Counted from the stretch's first letter, positions 7,036 to 15,547 are shown. The stretch is DNA of 32,893 bases from Actinobacteria bacterium Ga0077560 (GCA_001464275.1 LNFL01000071.1:1-32893); one strand, 5' to 3'. Numbers and translations are program-made. The notes: generated from the letters alone by a model not told the origin.

Positions 7036-7049
7036 CCGCACCGCGCTGG

Positions 7050-7055
7050 TAGCGT
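7050..7055 (+). promoter_or_regulatory. Putative -10 box TAGCGT
   Basis: TAGCGT ends 7 bases before the ATG at 7063, so the message of the secreted protein would be leaderless or nearly so. This matches the dinB promoter layout. Confidence 0.45.
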
Positions 7056-7062
7056 CGCCCCG

Positions 7063-8043
7063 ATGCGACGCACCCCCGCCATCGTCGTCCTGCTCGCGCT
7101 GTGCCTCCCCGCCGTCGCGGCCGCCGCCGACCCGGTTCCCGGGACGGCGCGGTTCGCCGTTCCCGAACGCGGCACGGCGGTGGTCGTGCCCAGTGACGGA
7201 TCGCTCACGGTCCGTTATCTGCCGTTCGCCGCCGCTCGCCGGTCGTTCACCATCTTCATGCGGCTCCCGGCGGGCAATCGCACCCGGACCGTGCTGGTGC
7301 GGCACAAGCCGGCGCGGCAGCGCTGCGCGGCGAGCCACCGGCTGGACCGCGGCGTGCCGCTGCGGCTGGCGGGGGCCGGCGTGGAGCCGGGCGGGTATCT
7401 CACCGCCGCCACGCCGGCGCGCCGGTGGGCGCTGCTGGGCACCCGGCGGTTCTGCATCTGGCCCACCGCCAACCCGGCCGCCCGGGTGCGTCCGGTGTCC
7501 AGCACCATCAGGTTCTTCGGCGCCGGCATCGGCGCGGTGCAGTGGGCGGACCGAGAGGTGGACGGAACCTCGGGGGTCGTCACCCACGTGGTCGCGACCG
7601 CCCCCTTCACCTACGCGCAGCAGGTGAGCGGCTGCCCGGTCCGGCCCGTCGGCCCGGCGCGCACGGCGACGCCGTCCGTCCAGGGGCTCGCGGCGACGAC
7701 CACCTTCAACCCGGCGTCCACCGTCTGCGACTTCCGCAGCGAGCTCGTGGTCTCGTCCTCGCCGGTGGGCGCCTTCAGCATGGCCCTGAACGCATCCGAG
7801 GCCGCCGGCGGAACGGTGCGCCACGCCGGGATGTGCGCGTTCCTCGACGCCGGCAACCGTCCGGATGACGCCCGTCGTCTGATCGAGCAGCAGGGATGCC
7901 GGGTGGGTCGCACCATCCGATCCCGCAGCGGCGACGACATCGACCCGCCCGACTGGGTGTGGAAGTTCACCGTCAACGGGGCCGAGGCGCCCCTGGTACC
8001 GCAGGGCACCACGGTGGACATGGTCGTGAACACCCGCCCCTGA
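7063..8043 (+). CDS. Secreted protein of unknown function
   Basis: A 326-residue protein with a classic Sec signal peptide: MRRTP, a hydrophobic stretch (about residues 6-20), and an Ala-rich cleavage site near residue 22. The mature part is rich in beta-type sequence and has about seven cysteines that could form disulfides outside the cell. Residues about 30-140 (FAVPERG, LTVRYLPFAAARRSFTIFMRLP) look like one beta domain. The C-terminal ~60 residues (DDARRLIEQQGC, then WVWKFTVNGAEAPLVPQGTTVDMVV) may be a second. I recognise no family. It is monocistronic, with its own -10 box and a strong terminator after it. Confidence 0.75.
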   Translation: MRRTPAIVVLLALCLPAVAAAADPVPGTARFAVPERGTAVVVPSDGSLTVRYLPFAAARRSFTIFMRLPAGNRTRTVLVRHKPARQRCAASHRLDRGVPLRLAGAGVEPGGYLTAATPARRWALLGTRRFCIWPTANPAARVRPVSSTIRFFGAGIGAVQWADREVDGTSGVVTHVVATAPFTYAQQVSGCPVRPVGPARTATPSVQGLAATTTFNPASTVCDFRSELVVSSSPVGAFSMALNASEAAGGTVRHAGMCAFLDAGNRPDDARRLIEQQGCRVGRTIRSRSGDDIDPPDWVWKFTVNGAEAPLVPQGTTVDMVVNTRP

Positions 8044-8069
8044 GTCGTCGGCCGCGGTGTGTCGAGGGG

Positions 8070-8100
8070 CGGTCCGGGCCCCGCGCGGGAGCCCGGACCG
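8070..8100. terminator. Bidirectional terminator between convergent genes
   Basis: A 10-bp perfect stem (CGGTCCGGGC with GCCCGGACCG) whose 11-base centre can itself pair CCC with GGG. It lies 26 bases after the secreted-protein stop and 9 bases beyond the LysM stop, so it can serve both genes. Confidence 0.75.
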
Positions 8101-8109
8101 TCCGGCGGT

Positions 8110-8547
8110 TCAGTCGGGGATCACGAAGACCTGGCCCGGGTAGATGAGGTCCGGGTTCGGGATCTTGTTGACCTTGGCGATCTCCTGCCAGCTCACGCCG
8201 TAGTGCGCGCCGATGGCGCTGAGCGTGTCGCCGCTCCTGACGGTGTGGGTGCGCTTCTTCGGTGCGGGCTTGTGCGCCGCCGGCCGCTTGGCCTCGGGCT
8301 TCGGGGCCGGCTTGGCCGGCGCGGGCTTGGCCTTGGGGGCCGGTGCCGCCGCCGCCTGCGCGGCCTCGGCGACGGGCGCCTCGGCGACCGGGGCGCTCTC
8401 CGGGGCCGCTTCGGCCACGGCCTCCGCGGCGTCGATCACACCACCGGCCGCGGCGGCGTCGGCGGCGGGCGCCGCGGGCGCGTTCTTGGCCTGCTCGGCG
8501 GCGAGCGCGTCCGCGCCGGCCTTCTTGATGTCGTCCAGCACACCCAT
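8110..8547 (-). CDS. LysM-domain protein with Ala/Pro/Lys-rich spacer
   Basis: A 145-residue protein. Residues 1-20 form a charged helix (MGVLDDIKKAGADALAAEQ). Residues 22-98 are a low-complexity Ala/Pro/Glu then Ala/Pro/Lys spacer. Residues 101-144 are one LysM domain (HTVRSGDTLSAIGAHYGVSWQEIAKVNKIPNPDLIYPGQVFVIPD region), which binds peptidoglycan or chitin-like glycans. No signal peptide or membrane segment is visible, as in cytoplasmic YgaU/Kbp-like proteins, so its location is uncertain. The ATG at 8547 has a good GAAAGGA site. A TAGGCT box at 8606-8601 may be the -10. It lies downstream of glxA on the same strand with 109 bases between, probably separately transcribed. Confidence 0.85.
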   Translation of the reverse strand: MGVLDDIKKAGADALAAEQAKNAPAAPAADAAAAGGVIDAAEAVAEAAPESAPVAEAPVAEAAQAAAAPAPKAKPAPAKPAPKPEAKRPAAHKPAPKKRTHTVRSGDTLSAIGAHYGVSWQEIAKVNKIPNPDLIYPGQVFVIPD

Positions 8548-8656
8548 GTGGGGGTCCTTTCGGGGTCTCGGCGCATGGTTGGGGGCCCGAGGCTCCGGCG
8601 AGCCTACCCCGGGTGCGCTCCGGGGCGCTCGCAACACCCGTGACACCGGCGCGGGC

Positions 8657-10630
8657 TCAGCCCGGATTCCCCACGGTCACCGGCCGGCCCACCGACGGGA
8701 CGCCGTCGTCGGAGACCGCGAACAGCAGGTACGGGCCGTCGGGCAGCACGCCCACCCGGCCGGGAACCGAGATGGTGATGCCGTCGGCGGTCCGGGTGAA
8801 CGGCACCGCGACGCTGCGCTGCTCGACGTTGGTGACGTGCGTTGAGGTGCCCGGCCGCACGAGCCGCACCCTGGCGATCTCGCCGGGGGCGGAGGTGGAG
8901 AAGCTCACCCGCTCGCCGCGGGCCACCCGGTCCGGGCCGGCGGTGACCGACGGGCCCGCGCCCCGGAACAGGTACGGCGGGCTGTAGACCTCCAGCCGGG
9001 TCTCGAAGCTGCCCGGGCCGTATCCGGACGGGTCGAGCAGGGGGTCGCCGCCCATGGTGAGCACCCGTCCGTCGGGCAGGAGCATCCCCTCGGCGTGGTA
9101 GTTGCGGCCCACCAGGGGGTCGGCCACCGTCCGCAGCCGCCCGCGGGGATCCAGGATGTACGCCGTGTGCAGGTCGCTGCGCCCCTCCATCGCCTGGGTG
9201 CCCTGGCCGCGGTAGCCGTTGGAGCCGTTGCTGATGAGCAGGCTGTCGTCCGGCAGCACCACGGTGATGGGGTAGCGGGTGCCGGTCCGCAGGTCCGGGC
9301 CCGGGCGGTACCGCGGGTTCGCGTCGGTGAGGTCCACGATGTCGACGCGGGCGCTGGCGTTGTTGCGGTCGCCGATCCCGCCCCCGCCGATGATGGCGAA
9401 GCGCTGCGCCTGGGCGGGCGCCAGCAGCACGCTGGCGCTGGTCTCGGCCATCTCCGGCTCGCGCAGCCCCGGCACGACGCGGAAGGTGTTCCCCTTCAGG
9501 GTCCAGATGCCGGGCGTCCGGCCCTCCTCCGCGGAGCCGTATCCGGCATTGGAGCCCGAGTAGAACAGCTTCCCGGGGTCGAGCATGGGGAACAACGCGG
9601 GGTAGGTGGGGAACGTGCGGCGCAGGCCCGGCGCGGCCGTCCACCGGCCCGTCGACGGGTCGAAGATCTCGTTGTCGCCGTCGATGATGCGGCCGAACCC
9701 GTCGAGGCCGCTCACGGCAAGGACCCGGCCGTCCAGCAGCGGCACCAGGGTGGGGTACCACCGGGGCAGGACCATGTCCTCGATCCGCGAGAAGCGCTCG
9801 GTCGCCGGGTCGAACAGGTAGGTGAACTTCGCGCCCCAGAAGTCCTGCTGGGCCAGCGACAGCCCCGCGGTGAGGCCGTAGGCGGTGGCGGCGCGCTCAC
9901 CGCGCAGACCCTGCAGCGTGAACTTGGCGGGTTGCTCCACGGCCTGGTCGCGGCCGGGTTCCAGCGCCCGCACCCACACCTCGCGGGTGGTGGTGGTGAC
10001 GGTGGTGGTCCCGTCCGCCTCGAGGGTCTTCGTGGCGGGTGGGACCACGACGCGCGTCGTGGTGATGTAGGTGCCGCCGCGGCCGAACTCCTCCACCATG
10101 CGCGTTCCCCGCGGGAGCACGAGCGGGCCGTCGTTCGGCGAGGCGTTGCTGATCTGCATGACGCCGGCCGCGTGGGTGATGGCGTCCTCCAGGATCTCGT
10201 ACCGCTCGGTGCCGCCCGCGATGAGGATGCGGCCGTCCGGCAGCGTGACCTGCCCCGCGCAGAAGAGGTCGTCGGGCGTCGGGATCTCGGTGAAGGCGTC
10301 GCGGTCCTCGCCCTTGGCCGGGTCCCACAGGACGCTCCGGTACCGCTCGTGATCGAAGTTCTCCGTGTCGTTGCCGGAGCCGGCGATCATGAGGACCTTG
10401 CCGGTGCCGGTCATGAGCGCGTGGATCGAGCGGACGTCCAGGCCCTCCGGCACCGAGAGGATGTCCCAGCGTCCGTTCTCGCGCTCGTACGGCAGCGAGT
10501 GCAGGCGCTGGAGATCCCGCCAGTCGTGGATGCGGCCCCACGCGGGGACCGCGAACACCATCAGCGCCAGCAGCGCGGCAAGGATGGTGGCCTTGGGGAG
10601 CCGGCGGCCCGTGACCGGCCGGACGCTCAC
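8657..10630 (-). CDS. glxA: GlxA-like mononuclear copper radical oxidase
   Basis: A 657-residue exported or membrane-anchored oxidase of the galactose/glyoxal oxidase fold. One N-terminal hydrophobic helix (residues 14-31) is followed by kelch-type beta-propeller repeats (LPDGRILIAGG, LLDGRVLAVSG, LPDGRVLTMGG) and a C-terminal early-set Ig-like domain (about 555-655). The copper-site residues are all identifiable: C124 (LFCAGQ) for the Cys-Tyr cofactor, Y292 (PRWYPT), Y511-H512 (RNYHAEG) and H598 (STHVTNVEQR). In Streptomyces, GlxA matures the glycan made by CslA at hyphal tips. GTG 10630 overlaps the cslA stop by 4 bases (GTGA), as expected for a coupled pair. The substrate here is inferred from context. 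Confidence 0.9.
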   Translation of the reverse strand: MSVRPVTGRRLPKATILAALLALMVFAVPAWGRIHDWRDLQRLHSLPYERENGRWDILSVPEGLDVRSIHALMTGTGKVLMIAGSGNDTENFDHERYRSVLWDPAKGEDRDAFTEIPTPDDLFCAGQVTLPDGRILIAGGTERYEILEDAITHAAGVMQISNASPNDGPLVLPRGTRMVEEFGRGGTYITTTRVVVPPATKTLEADGTTTVTTTTREVWVRALEPGRDQAVEQPAKFTLQGLRGERAATAYGLTAGLSLAQQDFWGAKFTYLFDPATERFSRIEDMVLPRWYPTLVPLLDGRVLAVSGLDGFGRIIDGDNEIFDPSTGRWTAAPGLRRTFPTYPALFPMLDPGKLFYSGSNAGYGSAEEGRTPGIWTLKGNTFRVVPGLREPEMAETSASVLLAPAQAQRFAIIGGGGIGDRNNASARVDIVDLTDANPRYRPGPDLRTGTRYPITVVLPDDSLLISNGSNGYRGQGTQAMEGRSDLHTAYILDPRGRLRTVADPLVGRNYHAEGMLLPDGRVLTMGGDPLLDPSGYGPGSFETRLEVYSPPYLFRGAGPSVTAGPDRVARGERVSFSTSAPGEIARVRLVRPGTSTHVTNVEQRSVAVPFTRTADGITISVPGRVGVLPDGPYLLFAVSDDGVPSVGRPVTVGNPG

Positions 10631-12453
10631 GCGTCCTCCCGGGCGACGGCCGGGCTCAGGCCCATGCCGCTCTCCGTTGCGGAGGTGGCCGCCGCCGCGC
10701 GGCGCATCCGCGGCAGCACGTGCTGCTCGGCCGTCCACATCAGCGCCGGCAGCAGGCACACCGAGAGCAGGATCCCGACCCAGAGCAGGCTGTTGGCGTG
10801 CATGCGGTCACGCGCCACCGACACGACGAGGGCCGCGCACAGGAACCCGCCCCACAGCAGGTGCGGGCGGAACGTGCGCAGGCGGTCGGGGCTGGCGGAG
10901 GTGCCCTTGGGCGTCACCACGAACCCGGCCTTGCGGCCCAGCAGGCAGCCCACGAACGCGGTCACGTAGACGGGCGCGGTGAGGACCGAGATGAGCATGC
11001 CCGCCATCCCCGAGGAGTTGGGCTTCTCGAACGGGCTCACGTTGTGGCGCCGGTTGTAGTCGTACAGCGCGACCTGGGCGAGGATGAGCAGCGCGAAGGC
11101 CATGTGCCACGTCTCGGCCGAGACCTTGAGGCCGCTGTTGCCCACCAGCAGGTACACCGCGCAGTTCAGCGCCCCGATGATCCAGCCGATGGCCGCAGAC
11201 GGGTAGTACGTGAGGATCAGCGAGTAGTGCAGCTTCGCCCCGCGCGGCAGACGGCGGAAGCTGCGCCAGAAGTCACCCTTCAGGGCGTCGAACGTGCCGC
11301 CGCTCCAGCGGTGCTGCTGGGTGAAGTAGTCGGTCCACGACGACGGGCCCAGCCCGTAGGCCAGGACGTCCGGCGTGTAGACCGACTTCCAGCCGCTGCT
11401 GTGCAGCATGAGGCTGGTCGCCATGTCCTCGGTCACGCTGTCGCGGAACCCGCCGACGCCCTTGAGGGCCACGATCCGCCCGGCGTTGTTGGTGCCCACC
11501 AGCATGGGGCAGCCGAAGCGGTTGCCCATCGGCTGGACCTTGGTGTGGAACACGAACTGCTGTGACTCGGCGCACTTGGTGACCACGTTGTCGCAGTTGC
11601 GGTACACCTGCGGGGCCACCACGAACCCCACGTCCGGGTCGCGGAAGTACCCGAGCATGCGCTCCAGGAAGTGCTCCGCGGAGGGCACGTGGTCGGGGTC
11701 GACGGACATGAACACGTCGTAGCCGTCCCCGTGCGCGTCGAGCCAGGCGTTGTAGTTGCCGTGCTTGGTGCGGGCCTTGAACTGCCCCGACGGCTGGTTC
11801 CAGCGCTCGATGCCGCGCCGGCTGAACCGGTGGAACCGCGGGCCCAGCTGTTCGCACATGTCCTGGATCCGCCCCGCCAGCACGGGGTCGTCGGTGCCCT
11901 CGTCCAGCAGCCACACGTCCAGGGACCCGCGGTCGTACCGGATGCGCAGCGCCTCGCGCAGCGTCTGCTCGACGATCTCCAGCGGCTCCTTGCCCGGCAC
12001 GAGCGTGGTGAGGAAGGCCACGCGAAGGTTCGGCGGCGGGGTGACCGGCACCGGGTAGCGGGCCAGCGAGGTCGCCAGGCACAGCGTCGTGATGTTCACC
12101 GTCTGGAACACCGCGAGCAGGAGGACCGAGAAGGTCATGAACAGCTCGGGGATCACCTGCTGCGGCGGCCCCGAGGTGCCGGGGAAGTGGTCGCCCCAGA
12201 ACAGCAGCCACATCAGGAACGCGAGCTCCGCGACGAACACCGCGGATGCGAGCAGCAGCGCCGCGACGGGCTGGGCGTCGCGCTCGCGCCGGAAGCGCAC
12301 CGTGTACCGGCCGCCCTGGGGGCGCTCGACCGGCCCGGCGATCGTGGCAAACCGCTCCCGGTCCTCCGCCGAGAGCTCGGGCGGATCGTAGGCGGGCCAC
12401 GGCGGGGACTCCGGGAGGGGCCGGCGGGCGTCAGCCGGCCGGCGGCGCTCCAT
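10627..12453 (-). CDS. cslA: CslA-like membrane glycosyltransferase (cellulose-synthase family, GT2)
   Basis: A 608-residue processive beta-glycosyltransferase that would polymerise a sugar from a UDP donor and push the chain through the membrane. Two N-terminal TM helices (about 62-86 and 103-128) precede the GT-A domain: D184 (LLDEGTDD), DxD at 252-254 (SVDPDHVP), TED at 341-343 and the QQHRW motif at 379-383. At least five TM segments follow (about 410-435, 448-465, 483-505, 530-547, 555-573). No PilZ domain is seen, so c-di-GMP control is not indicated. ATG 12453 gives a family-like N-terminus; an in-frame GTG at 12528 would add 25 residues. It is translationally coupled to glxA. Confidence 0.9.
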   Translation of the reverse strand: MERRRPADARRPLPESPPWPAYDPPELSAEDRERFATIAGPVERPQGGRYTVRFRRERDAQPVAALLLASAVFVAELAFLMWLLFWGDHFPGTSGPPQQVIPELFMTFSVLLLAVFQTVNITTLCLATSLARYPVPVTPPPNLRVAFLTTLVPGKEPLEIVEQTLREALRIRYDRGSLDVWLLDEGTDDPVLAGRIQDMCEQLGPRFHRFSRRGIERWNQPSGQFKARTKHGNYNAWLDAHGDGYDVFMSVDPDHVPSAEHFLERMLGYFRDPDVGFVVAPQVYRNCDNVVTKCAESQQFVFHTKVQPMGNRFGCPMLVGTNNAGRIVALKGVGGFRDSVTEDMATSLMLHSSGWKSVYTPDVLAYGLGPSSWTDYFTQQHRWSGGTFDALKGDFWRSFRRLPRGAKLHYSLILTYYPSAAIGWIIGALNCAVYLLVGNSGLKVSAETWHMAFALLILAQVALYDYNRRHNVSPFEKPNSSGMAGMLISVLTAPVYVTAFVGCLLGRKAGFVVTPKGTSASPDRLRTFRPHLLWGGFLCAALVVSVARDRMHANSLLWVGILLSVCLLPALMWTAEQHVLPRMRRAAAATSATESGMGLSPAVAREDA

Positions 12454-12623
12454 GGCGGTGATCCGCTTCCGCGACTTCTGGGCACGATGTCGGTTGAGCG
12501 AGGAGATGCCGCAACGCTCTCCGACCACTCGTCAGCGACGCGCCCCCCGGAGGGCGGGCTCACGGGCAGGCCTGGACTCGACCTTCGGCGAGGCCCATGG
12601 CCTTACGGTTTCGTGCATTGGAC

Positions 12624-13673
12624 CTAGGGCCGGGATTCTGCGGCGCTGATGAGACCCAGGGCGTACTCGGGCCACCACGTGCCGGCGGGCGGTCCGCCCC
12701 GGCAGGTGCCGTCGCTCTCGCCCGGGATCTTCACCCACAGGTGGGCGTCCACCAGCCGCCGGCCGGTGTCGGTGGTGGGGGCGCTGCCCAGCGCGCGGCC
12801 GGGGGGATTGCACCAGTCCTCCGAGGTGCCGTCGGCGTACGGGCCGTTGCCGTTGCGGCTGGTGTCGATGACGAACCGCTTGCCGCCGACCAGCCGGGAC
12901 AGCCGCTCCCCGTACGCGGTGCTCGCGGCCGTGGTCTCGAAGTTGGAGACGTTGACCGCGAAGCCGTCGGCCTGCGCGATCCCCGCGCGTCGCAGGGCCG
13001 GCGCCATCCGCCGCGGGGGCATCCAGTCGGCGTTCCCGGCGTCCAGGTAGACGCGGGTGTTGGGACCGGCGCCGAGGATCCGGACGGCGTCGCGCAGCAG
13101 GCCCAGGCGCACGCTCGCCTGCTGGCCCCCACAGGCGCCGGCGGCGGCCTGGCTGGCCGCGTCGGGCTCCAGCACCACGATCGCCGGGCGCCGGCCGATG
13201 GCGGCGGCCACGCGGGTCACCCACCGGCGGTACCGGTCGCCGTCGGCCGCGCCGCCGGCCGAGTAGAGCCCGCAGTCACGGCCGGGGATGTTGTAGGCCA
13301 CGAACACCGGCGTCTGCCCGCGTCGGTCGGCGGCCCGGGAGACCCGGGCGGCGCGCCGCGGGCCGTCGGCGTCGTTGGTGAGCCACACGCCCATGGGCTG
13401 GGCGGCGATCCGCGCGATCAGCGCCCGGTCGCCGGCGCGGGCCGGGTCGGTCGCCCACGCCCGCACCTGGCGCGCGGGGCTGGAGTCGGGATCCACGTAC
13501 AGCGGCCGCTCGAGCGGATCCGTGGACGCGCCCGTGGTGGCACGCTCGGTCGTGACCGCGACCCCGCTGTCGGCGGAGGTGCAGCCGGTCAGCGCGAGTG
13601 CGGTAACGACGACCAGTGCCGCCAGGCACCGGTGCAGCTGAGGGCTGGAGTGGTGGGGCACCGAGGTGCTCAC
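12624..13673 (-). CDS. GH6 endoglucanase-like lipoprotein (CslZ-like)
   Basis: A 349-residue glycoside hydrolase family 6 protein, likely anchored outside the membrane. The lipoprotein signal ends in LTGC (C31). Family landmarks are YNIPGRDC (D133), VVLEPD (D171, the proposed general acid), VYLDAGNADW, RFVIDTSRNGNG, WCNPPGRALG and LWVKIPGESDG. GH6 enzymes cut beta-1,4-glucan. In Streptomyces a GH6 enzyme (CslZ) accompanies cslA-glxA; here it lies 170 bases upstream of cslA on the same strand. The GTG at 13673 follows a TATCGT -10-like box, so the in-frame GTG at 13661 may be the real, leaderless start. The 170-base gap to cslA shows no clear terminator. Confidence 0.88.
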   Translation of the reverse strand: MSTSVPHHSSPQLHRCLAALVVVTALALTGCTSADSGVAVTTERATTGASTDPLERPLYVDPDSSPARQVRAWATDPARAGDRALIARIAAQPMGVWLTNDADGPRRAARVSRAADRRGQTPVFVAYNIPGRDCGLYSAGGAADGDRYRRWVTRVAAAIGRRPAIVVLEPDAASQAAAGACGGQQASVRLGLLRDAVRILGAGPNTRVYLDAGNADWMPPRRMAPALRRAGIAQADGFAVNVSNFETTAASTAYGERLSRLVGGKRFVIDTSRNGNGPYADGTSEDWCNPPGRALGSAPTTDTGRRLVDAHLWVKIPGESDGTCRGGPPAGTWWPEYALGLISAAESRP

Positions 13674-13727
13674 GATAGCCCAGCATGCCCGTGCCGGGCG
13701 CCCCGGCGGGCGCCACCCCGGAGCGGC

Positions 13728-14660
13728 TCAGCGTCCGGTGCCGGCCACCGTCGCCGTGCTGGGCGCGCCGTCGCCGCCCCCGCGGGCCGTTCGCGGCACG
13801 CACACCACCACCCCGCCCGGTTCGACGTCCACGCGCAGCGACCGGGTGGTGCCGCGCGCGCCGCCGTCCAGCTCATACGGCACCTTCTGCTTGGTCTTCA
13901 CCCGCACCGAGGATGCCTTTGTGGTGCGCGCGTGCGCCGCGTCGTCGGCCGACCCCACCACCACCCGGGCCATCGTCCGGATCGTCTGCACGGCGCCGGC
14001 GGCGGTGACGACGCCCACCTCCAGCAGCCCGTCGTCGGGGCGGGACCCGTCGAAGATCTCGATGCCGCCGAACATGCGCCCCACGTTGCCCACCAGCACG
14101 CAGCTGACCTTGCCGCTGAACCACGGTGATCCGTCGACGGTGATCGTGGCGTGGAAGGGCGTGGCGCGCAGGTTCCGCAGGCCCGTCCACACGTAGGCGA
14201 GCCGGCCCAGGCGGTCCTTCAGCGCGCCGTCGGCGTCGCCGATCATCCGCGCATCGAATCCGGCACCCGCCATCACGGCGAACGCCTCACCGTTCATGCG
14301 GCCGATGTCCATGGGCAGGCGGTCGCCCGCCAGGCCGATGTCGACGGCCGCGCCGATCTCCCGCGGGATCCCCAGGTTCGTGGCGAGCAGGTTCGCGGTC
14401 CCCGCCGGGAGCAGGGCGACGGGCACGCCGCTGCCGGCGAGCGCGTCGATGGACCGCTGGGCCATGCCGTCCCCGCCCCACACGAACACCAGCTCCGCCC
14501 CCCACTCCAGGGCCTTGCGGACCTGCTTGGGGGCCTTGCGGCTCTTGGGCACCTCCCGCCAGCGCAGCTGATCCACGCCGCGGCGCTCCAGCACCTCGCG
14601 CAGCTCCCGCAGCCCGCCGCCGAACGTCTTTCCGTTGTGGGCGATCACCGCGACCTTCAT
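13728..14660 (-). CDS. Diacylglycerol/sphingosine kinase-family lipid kinase (YegS/BmrU-like)
   Basis: A 310-residue soluble lipid kinase. The N-terminal domain carries the nucleotide-binding motifs VWGGDGMAQ (GGDG, about residues 62-65) and LLPAGTANLLATNLGIP. The C-terminal beta-rich domain (about 135-290) is typical of DagK/BmrU proteins (GAGFDARMIGDADGALKDRLGRLAY, GRMFGGIEIFDGSRPDDGLLEV). It would phosphorylate diacylglycerol or a related lipid at the inner membrane face. ATG 14660 overlaps the PAP2 stop (ATGA), so kinase and phosphatase are co-translated, making a lipid phosphorylation/dephosphorylation pair likely. Confidence 0.88.
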   Translation of the reverse strand: MKVAVIAHNGKTFGGGLRELREVLERRGVDQLRWREVPKSRKAPKQVRKALEWGAELVFVWGGDGMAQRSIDALAGSGVPVALLPAGTANLLATNLGIPREIGAAVDIGLAGDRLPMDIGRMNGEAFAVMAGAGFDARMIGDADGALKDRLGRLAYVWTGLRNLRATPFHATITVDGSPWFSGKVSCVLVGNVGRMFGGIEIFDGSRPDDGLLEVGVVTAAGAVQTIRTMARVVVGSADDAAHARTTKASSVRVKTKQKVPYELDGGARGTTRSLRVDVEPGGVVVCVPRTARGGGDGAPSTATVAGTGR

Positions 14661-15481
14661 GACGTCTCCTCGGTGGGTTCGTGGGCCCGCCTTGCGTGCC
14701 CGTACGCGCGCACCGCGACCAGGGCGACCAGCAGGCATCCGGCGCCCAGCAGCAGACCGGAGAGGACGTCCATGGGGTGGTGCATGCCCCGGTACATCCG
14801 CGAGACGGCGACGGTCGCGACGGCCAGCACCGCCGCCGACCACGCCGCCCTGCGGATCCACGGGCTGCGGTCCCAGTGGGATGCCACCAGGAGCGCGATG
14901 CCGGCGTAGACGACCGTCGATGCGGCGACGTGCCCGGACGGGAAGCTCTCGTCCATGGGCAGGTGCGTGTCCAGCCTGGTCACGTCGGGCCGTTCGCGCG
15001 GCGCGGCGAGCGCCCCGATGCGGTACAGCGAGAGCTCCATCAGCGCGGCGGCCGCCAGGAACACGCCCACCCTGGCGCGATGGAGCACCAGCGCGACGAT
15101 CACCACGGCGATCACCAGCGCCGGCAGCACCGGGATGTCCCCCACCAGCGATCCCGCATGGGAGAGCGCGTTCCGGTCCGGCGTGCGGTGCGCGGCCAGC
15201 CGCTCCGGCAGGTACTCGTCGGCATCCACCACCACGCGCATGTCCAGGAGCACGCGCGTGACGAGCCACCCCAGGGCGACGATGCCGGCGGCCAGCACCG
15301 CGAAGCCGGCGAGCAGCGCCCACGCGAAGGCGGCGGCGGGATGGGCGCCCTGGAGCCGCGCGAACCGGGCGGAGAGTCCCGGCCCCCGCGGCTCCACGAC
15401 GGGGACAGCCCCCTGACCACGCGCCTGGGAGAGTGCGGTGGCGCCGCGGCGGTCACCGCCGGCGAGTGGTGCAAGGGACAT
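14657..15481 (-). CDS. PAP2 family membrane phosphatase, first copy
   Basis: A 274-residue integral membrane phosphatase with about six TM helices (starting near residues 50, 115, 140, 180, 215 and 240). Motif 2, FPSGHVAAS, and motif 3, SRMYRGMHHPMDV, are intact. Motif 1 is degenerate: RERP keeps the Arg-Pro, but the lysine seven residues before that Arg is replaced by alanine. Such enzymes dephosphorylate phosphatidic acid or undecaprenyl/phosphoglycerol lipids on the outer face. It is the first gene of a pair with the lipid kinase and is divergent from a second PAP2 gene 66 bases away. Activity with the altered motif 1 is uncertain. Confidence 0.85.
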   Translation of the reverse strand: MSLAPLAGGDRRGATALSQARGQGAVPVVEPRGPGLSARFARLQGAHPAAAFAWALLAGFAVLAAGIVALGWLVTRVLLDMRVVVDADEYLPERLAAHRTPDRNALSHAGSLVGDIPVLPALVIAVVIVALVLHRARVGVFLAAAALMELSLYRIGALAAPRERPDVTRLDTHLPMDESFPSGHVAASTVVYAGIALLVASHWDRSPWIRRAAWSAAVLAVATVAVSRMYRGMHHPMDVLSGLLLGAGCLLVALVAVRAYGHARRAHEPTEETS

Positions 15482-15489
15482 GGCGTGCC

Positions 15490-15547
15490 GGTTTCCCCTC
15501 ACCGCGGATGAGGAAACCTCGGGGAAGCCCGCCGGAGGTTTCTCACC
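15490..15547. promoter_or_regulatory. Inverted/direct repeat cluster between divergent PAP2 genes
   Basis: GGTTTC followed by CTCACC occurs at 15490-15503 and again, tighter, at 15537-15547. Between them TGAGGAAACC (15509-15518) is the inverted form of the first. With a 2-base bulge, the first two make a hairpin or operator-like palindrome. The second copy adjoins the proposed CTG start and overlaps its ribosome site (GGAGG, 15534-15538). A shared regulator or RNA-level control is possible; none is identified. Confidence 0.4.

Noticed and set aside
4669..7824. A 1051-codon open frame on the minus strand across the marR, hydrolase-OsmC and GT90 genes.
   Set aside because: It is the antisense shadow of three recognisable plus-strand genes; its product is low-complexity R/G/P/H-rich sequence with no domain. 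Long open antisense frames are expected at this GC content.
9095..10969. A 624-codon plus-strand frame opposite glxA.
   Set aside because: Shadow frame; glxA on the other strand has every catalytic residue.
12454..12623. The spacer between the GH6 gene and cslA as a site of an extra small gene or promoter.
   Set aside because: It holds only short, weak stem-loops and a possible 25-codon N-terminal extension of cslA; no convincing promoter or gene.
12597..14129. A 510-codon plus-strand frame opposite the GH6 and lipid kinase genes.
   Set aside because: Composition-driven shadow; the minus-strand proteins carry conserved catalytic motifs.
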